The translations under genes were made by a program, and so were the position numbers. This document shows positions 1 to 7,514 of a DNA stretch of 9,827 nucleotides, piece after piece; positions within the stretch are counted from its first letter, which is position 1; the number at the start of each line of letters is the position of its first letter. This DNA is from Campylobacterales bacterium (GTDB lineage Bacteria; Campylobacterota; Campylobacteria; Campylobacterales; JACAEZ01): NCBI GenBank assembly GCA_013388565.1, contig JACAEZ010000112.1, positions 1 to 9,827 on the forward strand. The letters run 5' to 3'. The notes under the pieces were generated by a model. The model made no database searches and was not told where the DNA came from. It saw nothing but the letters and a program-made list of their open reading frames with translations.

Positions 1-572
1 CAAAATATAAACCAATTGAGATTTTAAATATTTCAAAACAGGCTTTTGAGTGTTGTAATAAAGATTATATATTTAAAATTACAAATGAAAGTCACTTAAT
101 TATTGAAATCGTTCGACAAAAATCGCTAAATTTAGGCTATTTGCTTGGTAAAATGAAATTTTTGGATATAAATTCTATGGAAATATTTAAGCTTTTTGAT
201 GGTCTGAAATATTTCAAAATTGAGTTTAGTGAAAAGGTTGATGATGGAGATTTGGCTTTTATAGAAGAGATTGTAAATAACTCATTTGACATGACAAAAA
301 TTATCAAACTTGAAAAACCAAAAATTTTAAAAAGTGAGCTATTTTTTGATTTAAATCATGATAAACAAATTGCACTTTTAAAGCTTGAAACAAAAAATCA
401 AAAAGGGTTATTGGCATTTATCGCTAAAGTGTTTGATGAGTTTGGAGTTGATATTGTTGATGCAAAAATTCATACACAAAAAAATATCGCAAGAGATTTG
501 TTTTTGATTGAAAAAAATGAGTCTCTTTGTGAAAAGCTTGATGATATTATTGATAGACTTTGTGTTGAATAA
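1..572 (+). CDS. glnD: [Protein-PII] uridylyltransferase GlnD, C-terminal part (5' end outside window)
   Basis: GlnD adds UMP to the PII signal protein, and removes it, in response to glutamine, setting nitrogen assimilation. Only the last ~189 codons are present. The frame (first full codon at base 3) is open to the left edge, so the TTG at 141 is not a real start. The final ~70 residues form an ACT domain: ALLKLETKNQKGLLAFIAKVF, split as ALLKLETKN and KGLLAFIAKVFDEFG, then VDIVDAKIHTQ and RDLFLIEK. This follows the pattern of the second ACT domain of GlnD (leu-rich strand, GLLA-I-KVF-DFG helix, A-I-T strand, D-F-I). The segment before it would contain the first ACT domain, but it is divergent. 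The nucleotidyltransferase and HD domains lie upstream, unseen. glmS follows after 76 bases. The ACT fold also occurs in RelA/SpoT and amino-acid enzymes, but two ACT-like units at the very C-terminus next to a glutamine-using gene favour GlnD. Confidence 0.8.
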   Translation, partial: KYKPIEILNISKQAFECCNKDYIFKITNESHLIIEIVRQKSLNLGYLLGKMKFLDINSMEIFKLFDGLKYFKIEFSEKVDDGDLAFIEEIVNNSFDMTKIIKLEKPKILKSELFFDLNHDKQIALLKLETKNQKGLLAFIAKVFDEFGVDIVDAKIHTQKNIARDLFLIEKNESLCEKLDDIIDRLCVE

Positions 573-602
573 AAATTTAATGTAGTTTTTATTAGGTTCA
601 TT

Positions 603-611
603 TGCTAAAAT
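603..611 (+). promoter_or_regulatory. Putative extended -10 promoter for glmS
   Basis: The spacer between glnD and glmS contains TGCTAAAAT, an extended -10 element (TG-N-TAAAAT) with no convincing -35 box. This is the usual layout of housekeeping promoters in Campylobacterota. It would start transcription roughly 30 bases before the glmS ATG, whose AAGGA ribosome binding site is at 634-638. The spacer is very AT-rich, so a chance match is possible, and glmS may also be read from glnD. Confidence 0.4.
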
Positions 612-648
612 TTCAAAACTAAAAACTTTTAAAAAGGAAAATATAAAA

Positions 649-2460
649 ATGTGTGGAATTGTTGGTTTTATCGGTGATAAAGAGAAAAAACAGATTTTAA
701 TTGATGGACTTAGAGAGCTTGAGTATAGAGGGTATGATTCTGCTGGTATTGCAGTTATGGATTGCTGTAATATATCTGTTTTCAAAGCAGTTGGTAAGAT
801 TGTAAATTTAGAACATAAAATGAAAGATGTTGAGTTTAATGGTTTTGGTGTGGGTATCGGGCATACTAGATGGGCTACTCATGGAAAACCAACAGAGCTA
901 AATGCACATCCACATTTAGGGGAGTTTAGTTATGTTGTGCATAATGGAATTATTGAAAATTATCAGGAGCTTAAAACATTTTTAATATCAAAGGGTAGGG
1001 TGTTTTTGAGTCAAACAGATACAGAGGTTATTGTGCATCTATTTGAGTACAATTTGAGTTTAGTTGAAGATTGTTTTAATGCTTTTGAAAAAACAATAAA
1101 TGAGTTAAAAGGTGCTTTTGCGATACTTCTTATGACAAAAAAAGAGAGTGATAAAATATTTTTTGCAAAACAGGGTTCGCCTTTGATTGTTGGAAAATCA
1201 AACTTAAATGAGATTTATTTTAGCTCTTCAGATGCACCATTAATTGGACATGTTGATGATGTTATATATTTGGAAGATGGAGAGTATGGATTTGCAAAAT
1301 TATCTGAAATATCAATATTTAAAAACTTTATAAAAATAGATGTAGCACCTAAAAAACTTCCAAACAATAAACAGTTTGCCCAAAAAAGCGGATTTAGATT
1401 TTTCATGGAAAAAGAGATTTATGAACAATCTCAAGTTATTGCTGATACTATGATTGGGAGAGTAAAAGATAGTTTAGTTCATTTTGAAGAGCTTGAAAAT
1501 ATTGATATATCAAAATTTAACTCTATTAAAATTTGTGCTTGTGGAACAAGTTATCATTCGGCACTTGTTGGAAGTTATCTATTTGAGAGAGTTTCAAAAA
1601 TCCAGACATCTGTTGAGATTGCTAGTGAGTTTAGATATAAAGAGCCACTACTTCATGAAAATACACTTTTTATAGTTATTAGCCAAAGTGGTGAAACAGC
1701 TGATACATTAGAAGCTCTTAAAATGGCAAAACATGCGAACATGATAACAGTTGCAATATGCAATGTTGATAATAGTTCAATGGTTAGAGTTGCTGATTTT
1801 TCTATTCTTACTAGAGCTGGAATTGAAAAAGGGGTTGCTAGTACGAAAGCTTTTACTACTCAAGTGATGGTTTTATGGATGATGGCTTTACATTTTGCAC
1901 AGATTAAAAAAGTTGTAAATAGCGAGTTTATTGAAAAAGAGATACTAGCTATGAGAGAGAGTTCAAATATTATAAAGGTTAAAGAGTTTTATCATGAAAA
2001 GGTAAAAAGACTTTCAAAAAGATACCTTCATGGACATGGATTTTTCTTTATTGGTAGAGATGTTTTTTATCCGTTGGCATTAGAGGGGGCTTTAAAATTA
2101 AAAGAGATAAGCTATCTTCATGCTGAAGGTTATCCTGCTGGTGAGATGAAACATGGACCAATAGCATTAGCTGATAGTGAACTTTTTACAGTTGCATTGA
2201 TGCCAAAAAATATACTTCATGATAAGATTAAAAGTAATGTTGAAGAGCTTAGTGCTAGAGATGCTACAATTTTGTCTATTTCTCCGATTGAATTTAATCT
2301 ATCTGATGATTTTATTAAAACAACAGATACGGAACACTTCATGCTTGAATTTTTTGAGATGAGTATGATACTCCAACTATTTGCTATGGAGATTTCTATT
2401 AGGCTTGGAAATGATGTTGATATGCCACGAAATTTGGCAAAGAGTGTGACAGTTGAGTAA
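649..2460 (+). CDS. glmS: Glutamine--fructose-6-phosphate aminotransferase (isomerizing)
   Basis: This cytoplasmic enzyme makes glucosamine-6-phosphate from fructose-6-phosphate and glutamine, the first step towards UDP-GlcNAc for peptidoglycan and LPS. The protein has 603 residues, against about 609 in E. coli. The start is fixed by MCGIVGF: Met removal exposes Cys2, the N-terminal nucleophile of class II glutamine amidotransferases. An AAGGA site lies 10 bases upstream. The glutaminase domain (about 2-220) shows HTRWATHGKP (72-81), NAHPH (85-89), HNGIIENY (98-105) and SQTDTE (121-126). The first SIS domain (about 290-425) has CGTSYHSA (298-305), SQSGETADT (345-353) and GVASTKAFTTQ (395-405). 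The second (about 460-595) has LEGALKLKEISYLHAEGYP (478-496) and EMKHGP (499-504). The tail PRNLAKSVTVE includes the lysine (598) that forms the Schiff base with the sugar. No frameshift or missing catalytic residue is seen. No glmS ribozyme-like leader fits in the short upstream spacer. Confidence 0.98.
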   Translation: MCGIVGFIGDKEKKQILIDGLRELEYRGYDSAGIAVMDCCNISVFKAVGKIVNLEHKMKDVEFNGFGVGIGHTRWATHGKPTELNAHPHLGEFSYVVHNGIIENYQELKTFLISKGRVFLSQTDTEVIVHLFEYNLSLVEDCFNAFEKTINELKGAFAILLMTKKESDKIFFAKQGSPLIVGKSNLNEIYFSSSDAPLIGHVDDVIYLEDGEYGFAKLSEISIFKNFIKIDVAPKKLPNNKQFAQKSGFRFFMEKEIYEQSQVIADTMIGRVKDSLVHFEELENIDISKFNSIKICACGTSYHSALVGSYLFERVSKIQTSVEIASEFRYKEPLLHENTLFIVISQSGETADTLEALKMAKHANMITVAICNVDNSSMVRVADFSILTRAGIEKGVASTKAFTTQVMVLWMMALHFAQIKKVVNSEFIEKEILAMRESSNIIKVKEFYHEKVKRLSKRYLHGHGFFFIGRDVFYPLALEGALKLKEISYLHAEGYPAGEMKHGPIALADSELFTVALMPKNILHDKIKSNVEELSARDATILSISPIEFNLSDDFIKTTDTEHFMLEFFEMSMILQLFAMEISIRLGNDVDMPRNLAKSVTVE

Positions 2461-2521
2461 TGACTTAAAAATATTTTAAAGTGACTGTTTTTAATGTTTT
2501 CAGAATAAAAAAAACTTTTTT

Positions 2522-2530
2522 TGATACAAT
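2522..2530 (+). promoter_or_regulatory. Putative extended -10 promoter for the diguanylate cyclase gene
   Basis: The 101-base spacer after glmS contains TGATACAAT (extended -10, TG-N-TACAAT), placed right after an A8-C-T7 tract at 2507-2522. It would start transcription about 25 bases before the ATG at 2562, which has AAGG at 2551-2554. No -35 box is evident, as is normal in this group. The A8-C-T7 tract could form a weak A-U hairpin, but without GC pairs it is not a convincing terminator for glmS. Confidence 0.45.
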
Positions 2531-2561
2531 TAATCTTCAATTTTAAAAACAAGGTTTTTAC

Positions 2562-4412
2562 ATGAGTGCAAAAAAGAAAATCTTACTTATAGTTGGCTCT
2601 ACTTTATGGCTTTTGACAATATTTGTAATTTTAATGGTTACTGTAAATTTTAGAGATTATGGTATAAAAAATGCCACGGAAAAAGCTAAGATTACCGCTG
2701 AAATAGTAAGAGATGGATTGACAGCACACATGGTAAATAATATGATGCATGAGAGAGAGTATTTTTTAAATAAAATTACATCTTTAGAGAATGTTAAAGA
2801 TTTATGGCTTGTAAGGTCGCAAAGTGTTATACAACAGTTTGGTCCTGGGCTTAAAAAAGAACATGCAAAAGATAGTCTCGATAATGAAGTTTTAAAAAGT
2901 GGAAAAGAGATTATTAGTATAAAAGAGAGTTCTGATAGTGTTCTTTTAAGAGTCAGTATTCCATATATTGCAGATGAAAAAGGTATCCCTAATTGTTTAA
3001 GTTGCCATGAAGCAAAAAATGGGGATGTATTAGGTGCTATTAGTATGGAGATTGATGTTAGTGATATTAGAAAAAGTGGTCTTGTAACGATTATAAAAGT
3101 TGTTACTATATCTATAATATTGCTTATTTTAGCTATGTATATCGCTAATAAATTTATAAATCCTTATTTGGAACTGTTTGAATCTTTGGTTTTCTCTATC
3201 AAAAAAGCATATGATGGTGATTTTAGTATAAGAGTAAAAACAAAACTAAAAGATGAGGGTGGTGTTGTTGCAAATTGGTTAAATAATCTATTTAATGAGT
3301 TGCAAAAGACTATTGAAGGTATTGATGAAAAAATTACTATTTTAGTAGCTCATAGAGAAAATAGACCAACTCATCCACTCATGAAAGCAAAAAGTGTAGT
3401 TGATGAGTTAGTTGATATTTATAACTTTAAAAAGAGTATTGAAAGTGAACAAAGTAGAATTGATATTTATATAAAACTTGCAAATGAGTTAAAAAATAAA
3501 GTTGGATTAAATGATTTTGTAATGTTTGAAGTTGATTTAATAAATAAAAAAAGAGAGCTTGTATATGCTACAAGTCCAGAAGCTATAGGGTGTGCGAAAG
3601 ATTTAAAAGATTCTCAAAATTGTGCTGCTGTAGAGAAGTGTTGTAGTATATTTTCTAATGAATATAGTGAAAACAGAAGTTGTCAATATTTAATAAATTC
3701 TGAAGAGATAACTTATATGTGTATTCCATTTGCTATAAACGAATCAAAAACTATTTTAATAAATATAAAACAAAAAGATAAAGAGGCAGTTATTGAAATA
3801 AAAAATAATATACCTATAATAGAAAGCTTTTTAGAAGCATCAAAAGCAGTAATAGAGAGTAAATTGTTAAATGATATTTTAAAAGAGTCATCTCTTAGAG
3901 ACCCACTTACAAAACTGTATAATAGAAAATTTTTAGATGAGTTTATTGATAAATCTGTTTCTCAAGCTAAACGGTCAAATATTAATTTTGGAATACTTTT
4001 AATAGATATTGATTATTTTAAAATGGTAAATGATACATTTGGGCATGATGCTGGAGATGTGGTAATCAAAGGGCTTTCAAATGTACTTACATCTAATATA
4101 AGAGAGTCAGATTTAGCTATTAGATTTGGTGGTGAAGAGTTTTTAGTACTGCTTTATAATGTTGATGAAGATGGTGCCATGAAAGTAGCAGAAAAGCTTA
4201 GAGAAAGTTTTTCTGCAAATCCATATAAACTTGCTGGAAATGATATAACAAAGACTATAAGTATTGGTGTTTCTATATTTCCACAAGATACAGACCTTAT
4301 TTGGAAAGCGATAAAATTTGCAGATATTGCACTATACAAAGCAAAACAAAGTGGACGAAATAGAGTTGTAAGATTTCAAGAGAGTTTTGGAACAGATTTT
4401 GAAACATATTAA
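2562..4412 (+). CDS. Membrane diguanylate cyclase with periplasmic CxxCH (haem-type) sensor and Cys-rich GAF-like domain
   Basis: The protein (616 residues) is predicted to make cyclic di-GMP from two GTP at the inner membrane. In order it has: a short positive N-terminus and TM1 (about 7-29); a periplasmic part (30-173) ending in CLSCHEA, a CxxCH c-type haem site (C145, C148, H149), as in DUF3365/Tll0287-like redox sensors; TM2 (about 174-194); a HAMP-like linker (195-260); and a GAF-like region (about 300-435) with clustered cysteines (344, 354, 360, 361, 374, 387). The GGDEF domain (about 440-606) has DPLTKLYNRKF (447-457), DIDYFKMVND, the active site GGEEF (523-527) and the I-site RESD (514-517), five residues before it. 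Catalysis and product inhibition therefore both look intact. There is no EAL domain. The gene stands alone between glmS and a convergent spacer. The haem, the redox role and the signal are inferred from motifs; the cyclase call is strong. Confidence 0.93.
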   Translation: MSAKKKILLIVGSTLWLLTIFVILMVTVNFRDYGIKNATEKAKITAEIVRDGLTAHMVNNMMHEREYFLNKITSLENVKDLWLVRSQSVIQQFGPGLKKEHAKDSLDNEVLKSGKEIISIKESSDSVLLRVSIPYIADEKGIPNCLSCHEAKNGDVLGAISMEIDVSDIRKSGLVTIIKVVTISIILLILAMYIANKFINPYLELFESLVFSIKKAYDGDFSIRVKTKLKDEGGVVANWLNNLFNELQKTIEGIDEKITILVAHRENRPTHPLMKAKSVVDELVDIYNFKKSIESEQSRIDIYIKLANELKNKVGLNDFVMFEVDLINKKRELVYATSPEAIGCAKDLKDSQNCAAVEKCCSIFSNEYSENRSCQYLINSEEITYMCIPFAINESKTILINIKQKDKEAVIEIKNNIPIIESFLEASKAVIESKLLNDILKESSLRDPLTKLYNRKFLDEFIDKSVSQAKRSNINFGILLIDIDYFKMVNDTFGHDAGDVVIKGLSNVLTSNIRESDLAIRFGGEEFLVLLYNVDEDGAMKVAEKLRESFSANPYKLAGNDITKTISIGVSIFPQDTDLIWKAIKFADIALYKAKQSGRNRVVRFQESFGTDFETY

Positions 4413-4413
4413 T

Positions 4414-4432
4414 TTTACACTCTGTAAATTTT
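4414..4432 (+). terminator. Weak terminator-like hairpin after the diguanylate cyclase gene
   Basis: TTTACA (4414-4419) and TGTAAA (4423-4428) form a six-pair stem closed by CTC and followed by TTTT, directly after the TAA stop. The stem has only one G-C pair, so it would be a poor terminator. A second AT-rich inverted repeat (TTTAGTTA 4430-4437, TAACTAAA 4447-4454) follows at once without a U-tract. Confidence 0.3.
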
Positions 4433-4449
4433 AGTTATAACTATTTTAA

Positions 4450-4530
4450 CTAAACAAGTTCATTGATTTTAAGTAACCATTCAGCATCATTATAGATGCC
4501 TATTTGTAATGGTGTTGAAAATGCTACCAG
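4450..4530 (-). pseudogene. Possible C-terminal remnant of an unidentified gene
   Basis: On the - strand, 26 sense codons ending at a TAG (4450-4452) read as a well-formed protein tail with IYNDAEWLLKIN near its middle and KINELV at its end. The frame is closed upstream by a TAG at 4531-4533. An overlapping frame continues as a plausible peptide (DLTLNLAGSIF), as expected if a frameshift had split one gene. There is no start or ribosome binding site. I do not recognise the family. Chance cannot be excluded for so short a stretch. Confidence 0.2.
4476..4513. repeat. Two-part stem-loop
   Basis: ACCATT (4476-4481) pairs with AATGGT (4508-4513). Inside it, GCATC (4484-4488) pairs with GATGC (4495-4499) around ATTATA. 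The two nested perfect stems, separated by small unpaired stretches, resemble a folded RNA or protein-binding dyad. There is no T-tract, so it is not a standard terminator. It overlaps the possible coding remnant, which weakens both readings. Confidence 0.35.
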
Positions 4531-4589
4531 CTAGATTTAATGTCAAGTCGATTTAGTTGAAAAGTTCAGCTTCTATTTTTAAGAATTTA

Positions 4590-4758
4590 ACCCAAATTTT
4601 GCAACAGGGTTTATTAAAGTGGTGCCAATGCTTGTAGTAGTGGGGTCTTGACAAATTTTGTAGGACTACCCAAAAGGTAATATTCAAAAAATTTGACAAA
4701 ACTCCAATGCTGTAATGATTGGTGCTAATTTGATGAATTCTATTGCAAAATTTGGGTT
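4590..4758 (+). repeat. 169-base imperfect palindrome: MITE-like element or long hairpin RNA
   Basis: AACCCAAATTTTGCAA (4590-4605) is repeated inverted and perfectly at 4743-4758. Inside these ends the two arms keep pairing in register for about 70 bases each: CCAAT (4625-4629) with ATTGG (4718-4722), and 4645-4659 with 4688-4702 (13 of 15). The loop is about 28 bases (4660-4687). By hand count roughly 53 positions are Watson-Crick, 11 are G-T/T-G and 7 are other mismatches. Taking the ends as ACCC...GGGT (4591-4757), TTA flanks both sides (4588-4590, 4758-4760), compatible with a 3-base target duplication. It lies where two convergent genes end. It encodes no transposase, and I cannot assign it to an insertion sequence family. 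A bidirectional terminator is possible, but the length is unusual for that. Confidence 0.75.
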
Positions 4759-4828
4759 TAAGGTACTGAACGATTACGATTTTAAAATTTCAATAATTAA
4801 TGCTACTTTCAAAAATTATTGCAACAGG
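4600..4828. repeat. Direct 10-base repeat TTGCAACAGG
   Basis: TTGCAACAGG occurs at 4600-4609, where the left end of the palindrome gives way to its interior, and again at 4819-4828 outside the palindrome next to the kinase stop codon. Both copies follow an A/T stretch (AATTT- and AATTA-). The outer copy may be a leftover of a second element end or a recombination footprint. A chance match is less likely but possible. Confidence 0.4.
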
Positions 4829-4836
4829 AGATAAGT

Positions 4837-6740
4837 TTAAGTATGTAAAGGTAACTCTATAATAAACTCTGCTCCATCTTCTTTTTCTTTATTTATATAT
4901 ATTTTTCCATTGAAATCATTTATGACATTTAGTTTTGCCAAAAATAGTGAAAGCCCTACATCTTGAGCTTTAAATTTTGTAGTTATATAAGGTTCAAATA
5001 CATTTTTTATAATATTGTTATCTACACCTATTCCATTATCTGATATAGAAATTTTTACAATAGATGAGTTTTTAATCTCTGAATTTATCTCTATTATCCC
5101 TTTGAAGTTGCTATCTTGTTCAATTTTTTTAGATATAGATTCAATTGCATTGTTTAGCAGTATAAATATTATATTTGCAAAAAAACTTTTTTTACCAAAA
5201 ATTGTAGAGTATTCAACATTTTGTATGATGTTTATATGGTTATTTTCAAAATTTGCTTTTAATATCAAAAGTATCTGTTGAATTTCTTGTTGTATATTTA
5301 TCACCTCTTGTGTTTCAGATGAGTTAAAATATCTACTGAATATATTGATAGTTTTTGATAAAAATTGAACATGTTTTGCAATACCATCTAATTCTGTTTT
5401 TACCTCTTTTGCACACTCTTCATTTATATCTTCCAGTTTTTCAAGTATCATTTCAGATGATAATGCTATTGTATTAAGAGGTTGTCGCCAGTGATGGGCT
5501 ATATTTTGAAACATCTCTGTTAAAGAATCAAATTTATATTTGTTATATAAAGCTCTCTCTTTTTCAGCAGCTCTTTCTGTATTTAATCTTTAAGCCACCT
5601 CAATTTCTACATGGTGAGCTAATGTTTTATTAAAACATTCAAGCACACTATTTTTTTCTATAATCTCTTTTTCAAGCTCTTTTATTCTATTTTGTAAAAA
5701 ATTGAAACTATTTATAAGCTCTTCAATTTCTAATGATCATTCTTTAGTTTCAATAGGAGTCAATTCGCCAGATATTGCCATCTATTTTAATTTATTTGAT
5801 ACTTTTTTGAGAGGATTTAATAAAATATGTAAAACAAGCCAAGTTAAAAGCATAATAAAGATAGATGAGATTAGAACTACAAATGACATTTTATCTGTTG
5901 TTTTTTCTATTGGTTCAAAAATTTCTTTAGTAGGAGTAGTGACCGCTAAAAGCCACTCTTCTTTACCAAATTTTACACTAGATAGCAATATTTCTTCTTT
6001 ATTTTCATCTATTGTGATTATAGAGGCTTTCTCTTTTTGCAAAACTTGTTCAAACATTTTACCTTCATGAGATGTTGCCAACTTTTTTAACGAAACTTTA
6101 TGTACATCTTTATCTATAAATATACCATCACTTAAAGAAACAATATAAAACTTTCCATGTCTGCCATACTTTTCACTAGACAAACCACTTAAAAAATCTT
6201 TGCTATCAAGTATTCTAGTACCACTTACTATTCCAATTACAGTTTTATTCTCATCAAGAATAGGTGAAACCATGGAGACTAAAGGTTGTTTTGTAACTTT
6301 TCCAATCAATGGTTCACTAACAAAAGGGTGTTTTGTAAATAAAACTTTATGAAACCAATTCCTATCACTATAATTTATACCAACTCTGTTATAAACTGTA
6401 GATGTATCAAATATACAAGTACCATTTTATCTATTATTGCAATACCATCTTCAAATAGTATAGAGCTATTTATTCTATTTTCAAAAAATTGTTTAAGCAA
6501 ATTTACATCACTTAAGGTTTTAGCATCTATTTTACTAGCACTATTTTCAACCCACTCTAATCGCTGATTTATATCATCTTCTTTATCTTTTGCAATTTTT
6601 TCAAGCATGGAAAGATGTCTTGTTGCAATATCTTGTTGCCACTCTTTTTCTAAATAGCTTTTTATATATCTACACCCGCTAAATATAAATGTTAAAAATA
6701 TAAGCAGTGTTATTAATGTGATTTTGGTTTTAATTGTCAT
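4837..6740 (-). pseudogene. Cache-HAMP sensor histidine kinase, broken by one frameshift and three in-frame stops
   Basis: Repaired, this would be a membrane histidine kinase of about 634 residues. The ATG at 6740 has AAGG nine bases upstream. TM1 is about 6-22, followed by a double-Cache-type periplasmic domain (about 30-280, with NGTCIFD and RNWFHKV), TM2 (about 285-307), HAMP, coiled coil, and a kinase core with AHHWRQPLN (H416 the likely phosphoacceptor), NN (530-531), DNGIG (568 on) and FEPYITTK. Damage: a one-base loss in the T4 run at 6425-6428 (codon ~105); TAG at 5782-5784 (codon 320, in HAMP); TGA at 5737-5739 (codon 335); TAA at 5590-5592 (codon 384, in EVA-stop-RLNTERA). Everything after the frameshift stays in one frame, so decay looks recent. 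The G2 box reads AQDVGLSLF instead of a glycine-rich GTGxGL. It follows the ParA gene by 24 bases, at the end of that cluster. A short piece from an internal ATG (5514) could still encode the kinase core, but without a convincing start. Confidence 0.9.
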
Positions 6741-6764
6741 TTAAAAAAACCTTAAAAAAAATTA

Positions 6765-7514
6765 TCATTTTACTATATCGAACTTTTCCATCAACTCTTT
6801 GAATAATTTAATATATGAAAAGTATGCTTCACATTTTTCATTAAACGCACCAACAGGCATTCTATAAATACCCATATTTTCAATATCAGCACTGTAAGGT
6901 ATTTTTGTTTTTAATATATTTTCACCCTCTTTTTCTAAAACCTCAATTACTTTATCATGAAGCTTTCGATTTTTGTCCACCATTGAAAAAAATGTTGTTA
7001 TTTTTGTTTCTATGTCATGTTCATCTAAAAATTCTAATAGCTGATTGTATGTTCTAATAGATAAAGTTGTAGGAATAGTAGGTACTAGAAGTAAATCTGA
7101 AGCCTTGAAAATATTTTCAGCAATCAGTGTAATATTTGGTGGAGAGTCTAAAATGATTAAATCATACTCATTTATCAAAGGTTTTAACATAGCTGATAAT
7201 ATTTTTTGAGATTTTTTTTGGTTATTTAATAAAATGTCAAAATATCTATATGAAAATGTTGATGGCATAATATCAAGATTTTCAAAATCAGTCTCTTTTA
7301 TAGACTCTTCTATCACCTCATTTTTTTTTGCAATCAATTTTTTTGTAGAGCCTTTTATTTTGTTTTTGACTCTAAAATAAAATGTTGATGCACCTTGCGG
7401 GTCCAAATCCCAAATAAGTGTTTTAAATCCATTTTTTGCACCTAAATATGCTAAATTTACAGATGTTGCAGTTTTACCAACACCCCCTTTTATATTATAA
7501 ATACCTAAAATCAT
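6765..7514 (-). CDS. ParA/MinD-type ATPase (orphan ParA)
   Basis: The 249-residue protein belongs to the ParA group of deviant Walker ATPases, which dimerise with ATP on the nucleoid and position plasmids, chromosomes or protein cargo. It shows the deviant Walker A KGGVGKT (9-15, signature Lys9 and catalytic-loop Lys14), the A' motif DLDPQGAST (36-44) and the Walker B run LIILDSPPN (119-127, D123). There is no N-terminal DNA-binding extension, so it is of the short type (compare Soj, type Ib ParA, McdA). The C-terminus is basic/amphipathic but lacks the clear membrane-targeting helix of MinD. No parB, parS cluster or replication gene is nearby, so a plasmid or chromosome partition role is less likely. 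The ATG overlaps the stop of the CHAD gene by one base (TAATG), pointing to translational coupling. The partner is probably the CHAD protein (inference). Confidence 0.92.
   Translation of the reverse strand: MILGIYNIKGGVGKTATSVNLAYLGAKNGFKTLIWDLDPQGASTFYFRVKNKIKGSTKKLIAKKNEVIEESIKETDFENLDIMPSTFSYRYFDILLNNQKKSQKILSAMLKPLINEYDLIILDSPPNITLIAENIFKASDLLLVPTIPTTLSIRTYNQLLEFLDEHDIETKITTFFSMVDKNRKLHDKVIEVLEKEGENILKTKIPYSADIENMGIYRMPVGAFNEKCEAYFSYIKLFKELMEKFDIVK

Larger units (their letters stand above)
4413..4836. other. Convergent spacer without an intact gene
   Basis: These 424 bases lie between the stop of the + strand diguanylate cyclase and the stop of the - strand kinase pseudogene. No frame longer than about 60 codons with a start and ribosome binding site was found. 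From left to right the spacer holds a weak terminator-like hairpin, a possible 26-codon remnant on the - strand, a two-part stem-loop and a 169-base imperfect palindrome. It ends in a short stretch in which a 10-base word from the palindrome recurs. Short protein-like stretches in shifting - strand frames on both sides of the palindrome suggest a decayed gene, but none is identifiable. Confidence 0.7.

Noticed and set aside
141..572. Independent small ACT protein starting at TTG 141
   Set aside because: The same frame is open back to the left edge with sensible coding content and there is no ribosome binding site before 141, so this is the tail of a longer gene.
2507..2522. A8-C-T7 tract as glmS terminator
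   Set aside because: A stem of only A-U pairs with a one-base loop is not a credible intrinsic terminator, and the tract overlaps the putative promoter of the next gene.
4590..4758. 6S RNA
   Set aside because: Length (about 170 nt) and long-stem shape are suggestive, but I see no large central open bubble; mismatches are spread evenly along the arms.
4590..4758. Retron msr-msd RNA
   Set aside because: Terminal inverted repeats and a long hairpin fit loosely, but there is no reverse transcriptase gene in the window.
4586..4765. Integron attC site
   Set aside because: The left edge fits RYYYAAC (ATTTAAC), but the right edge does not give the matching GTTRRRY, the outer arms are perfect rather than bulged, and no integrase or cassette is present.
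6765..7514. ParA as part of a plasmid or chromosome partition locus
   Set aside because: No ParB gene, parS-like repeats or replication genes are seen near it; the gene is coupled to CHAD instead.
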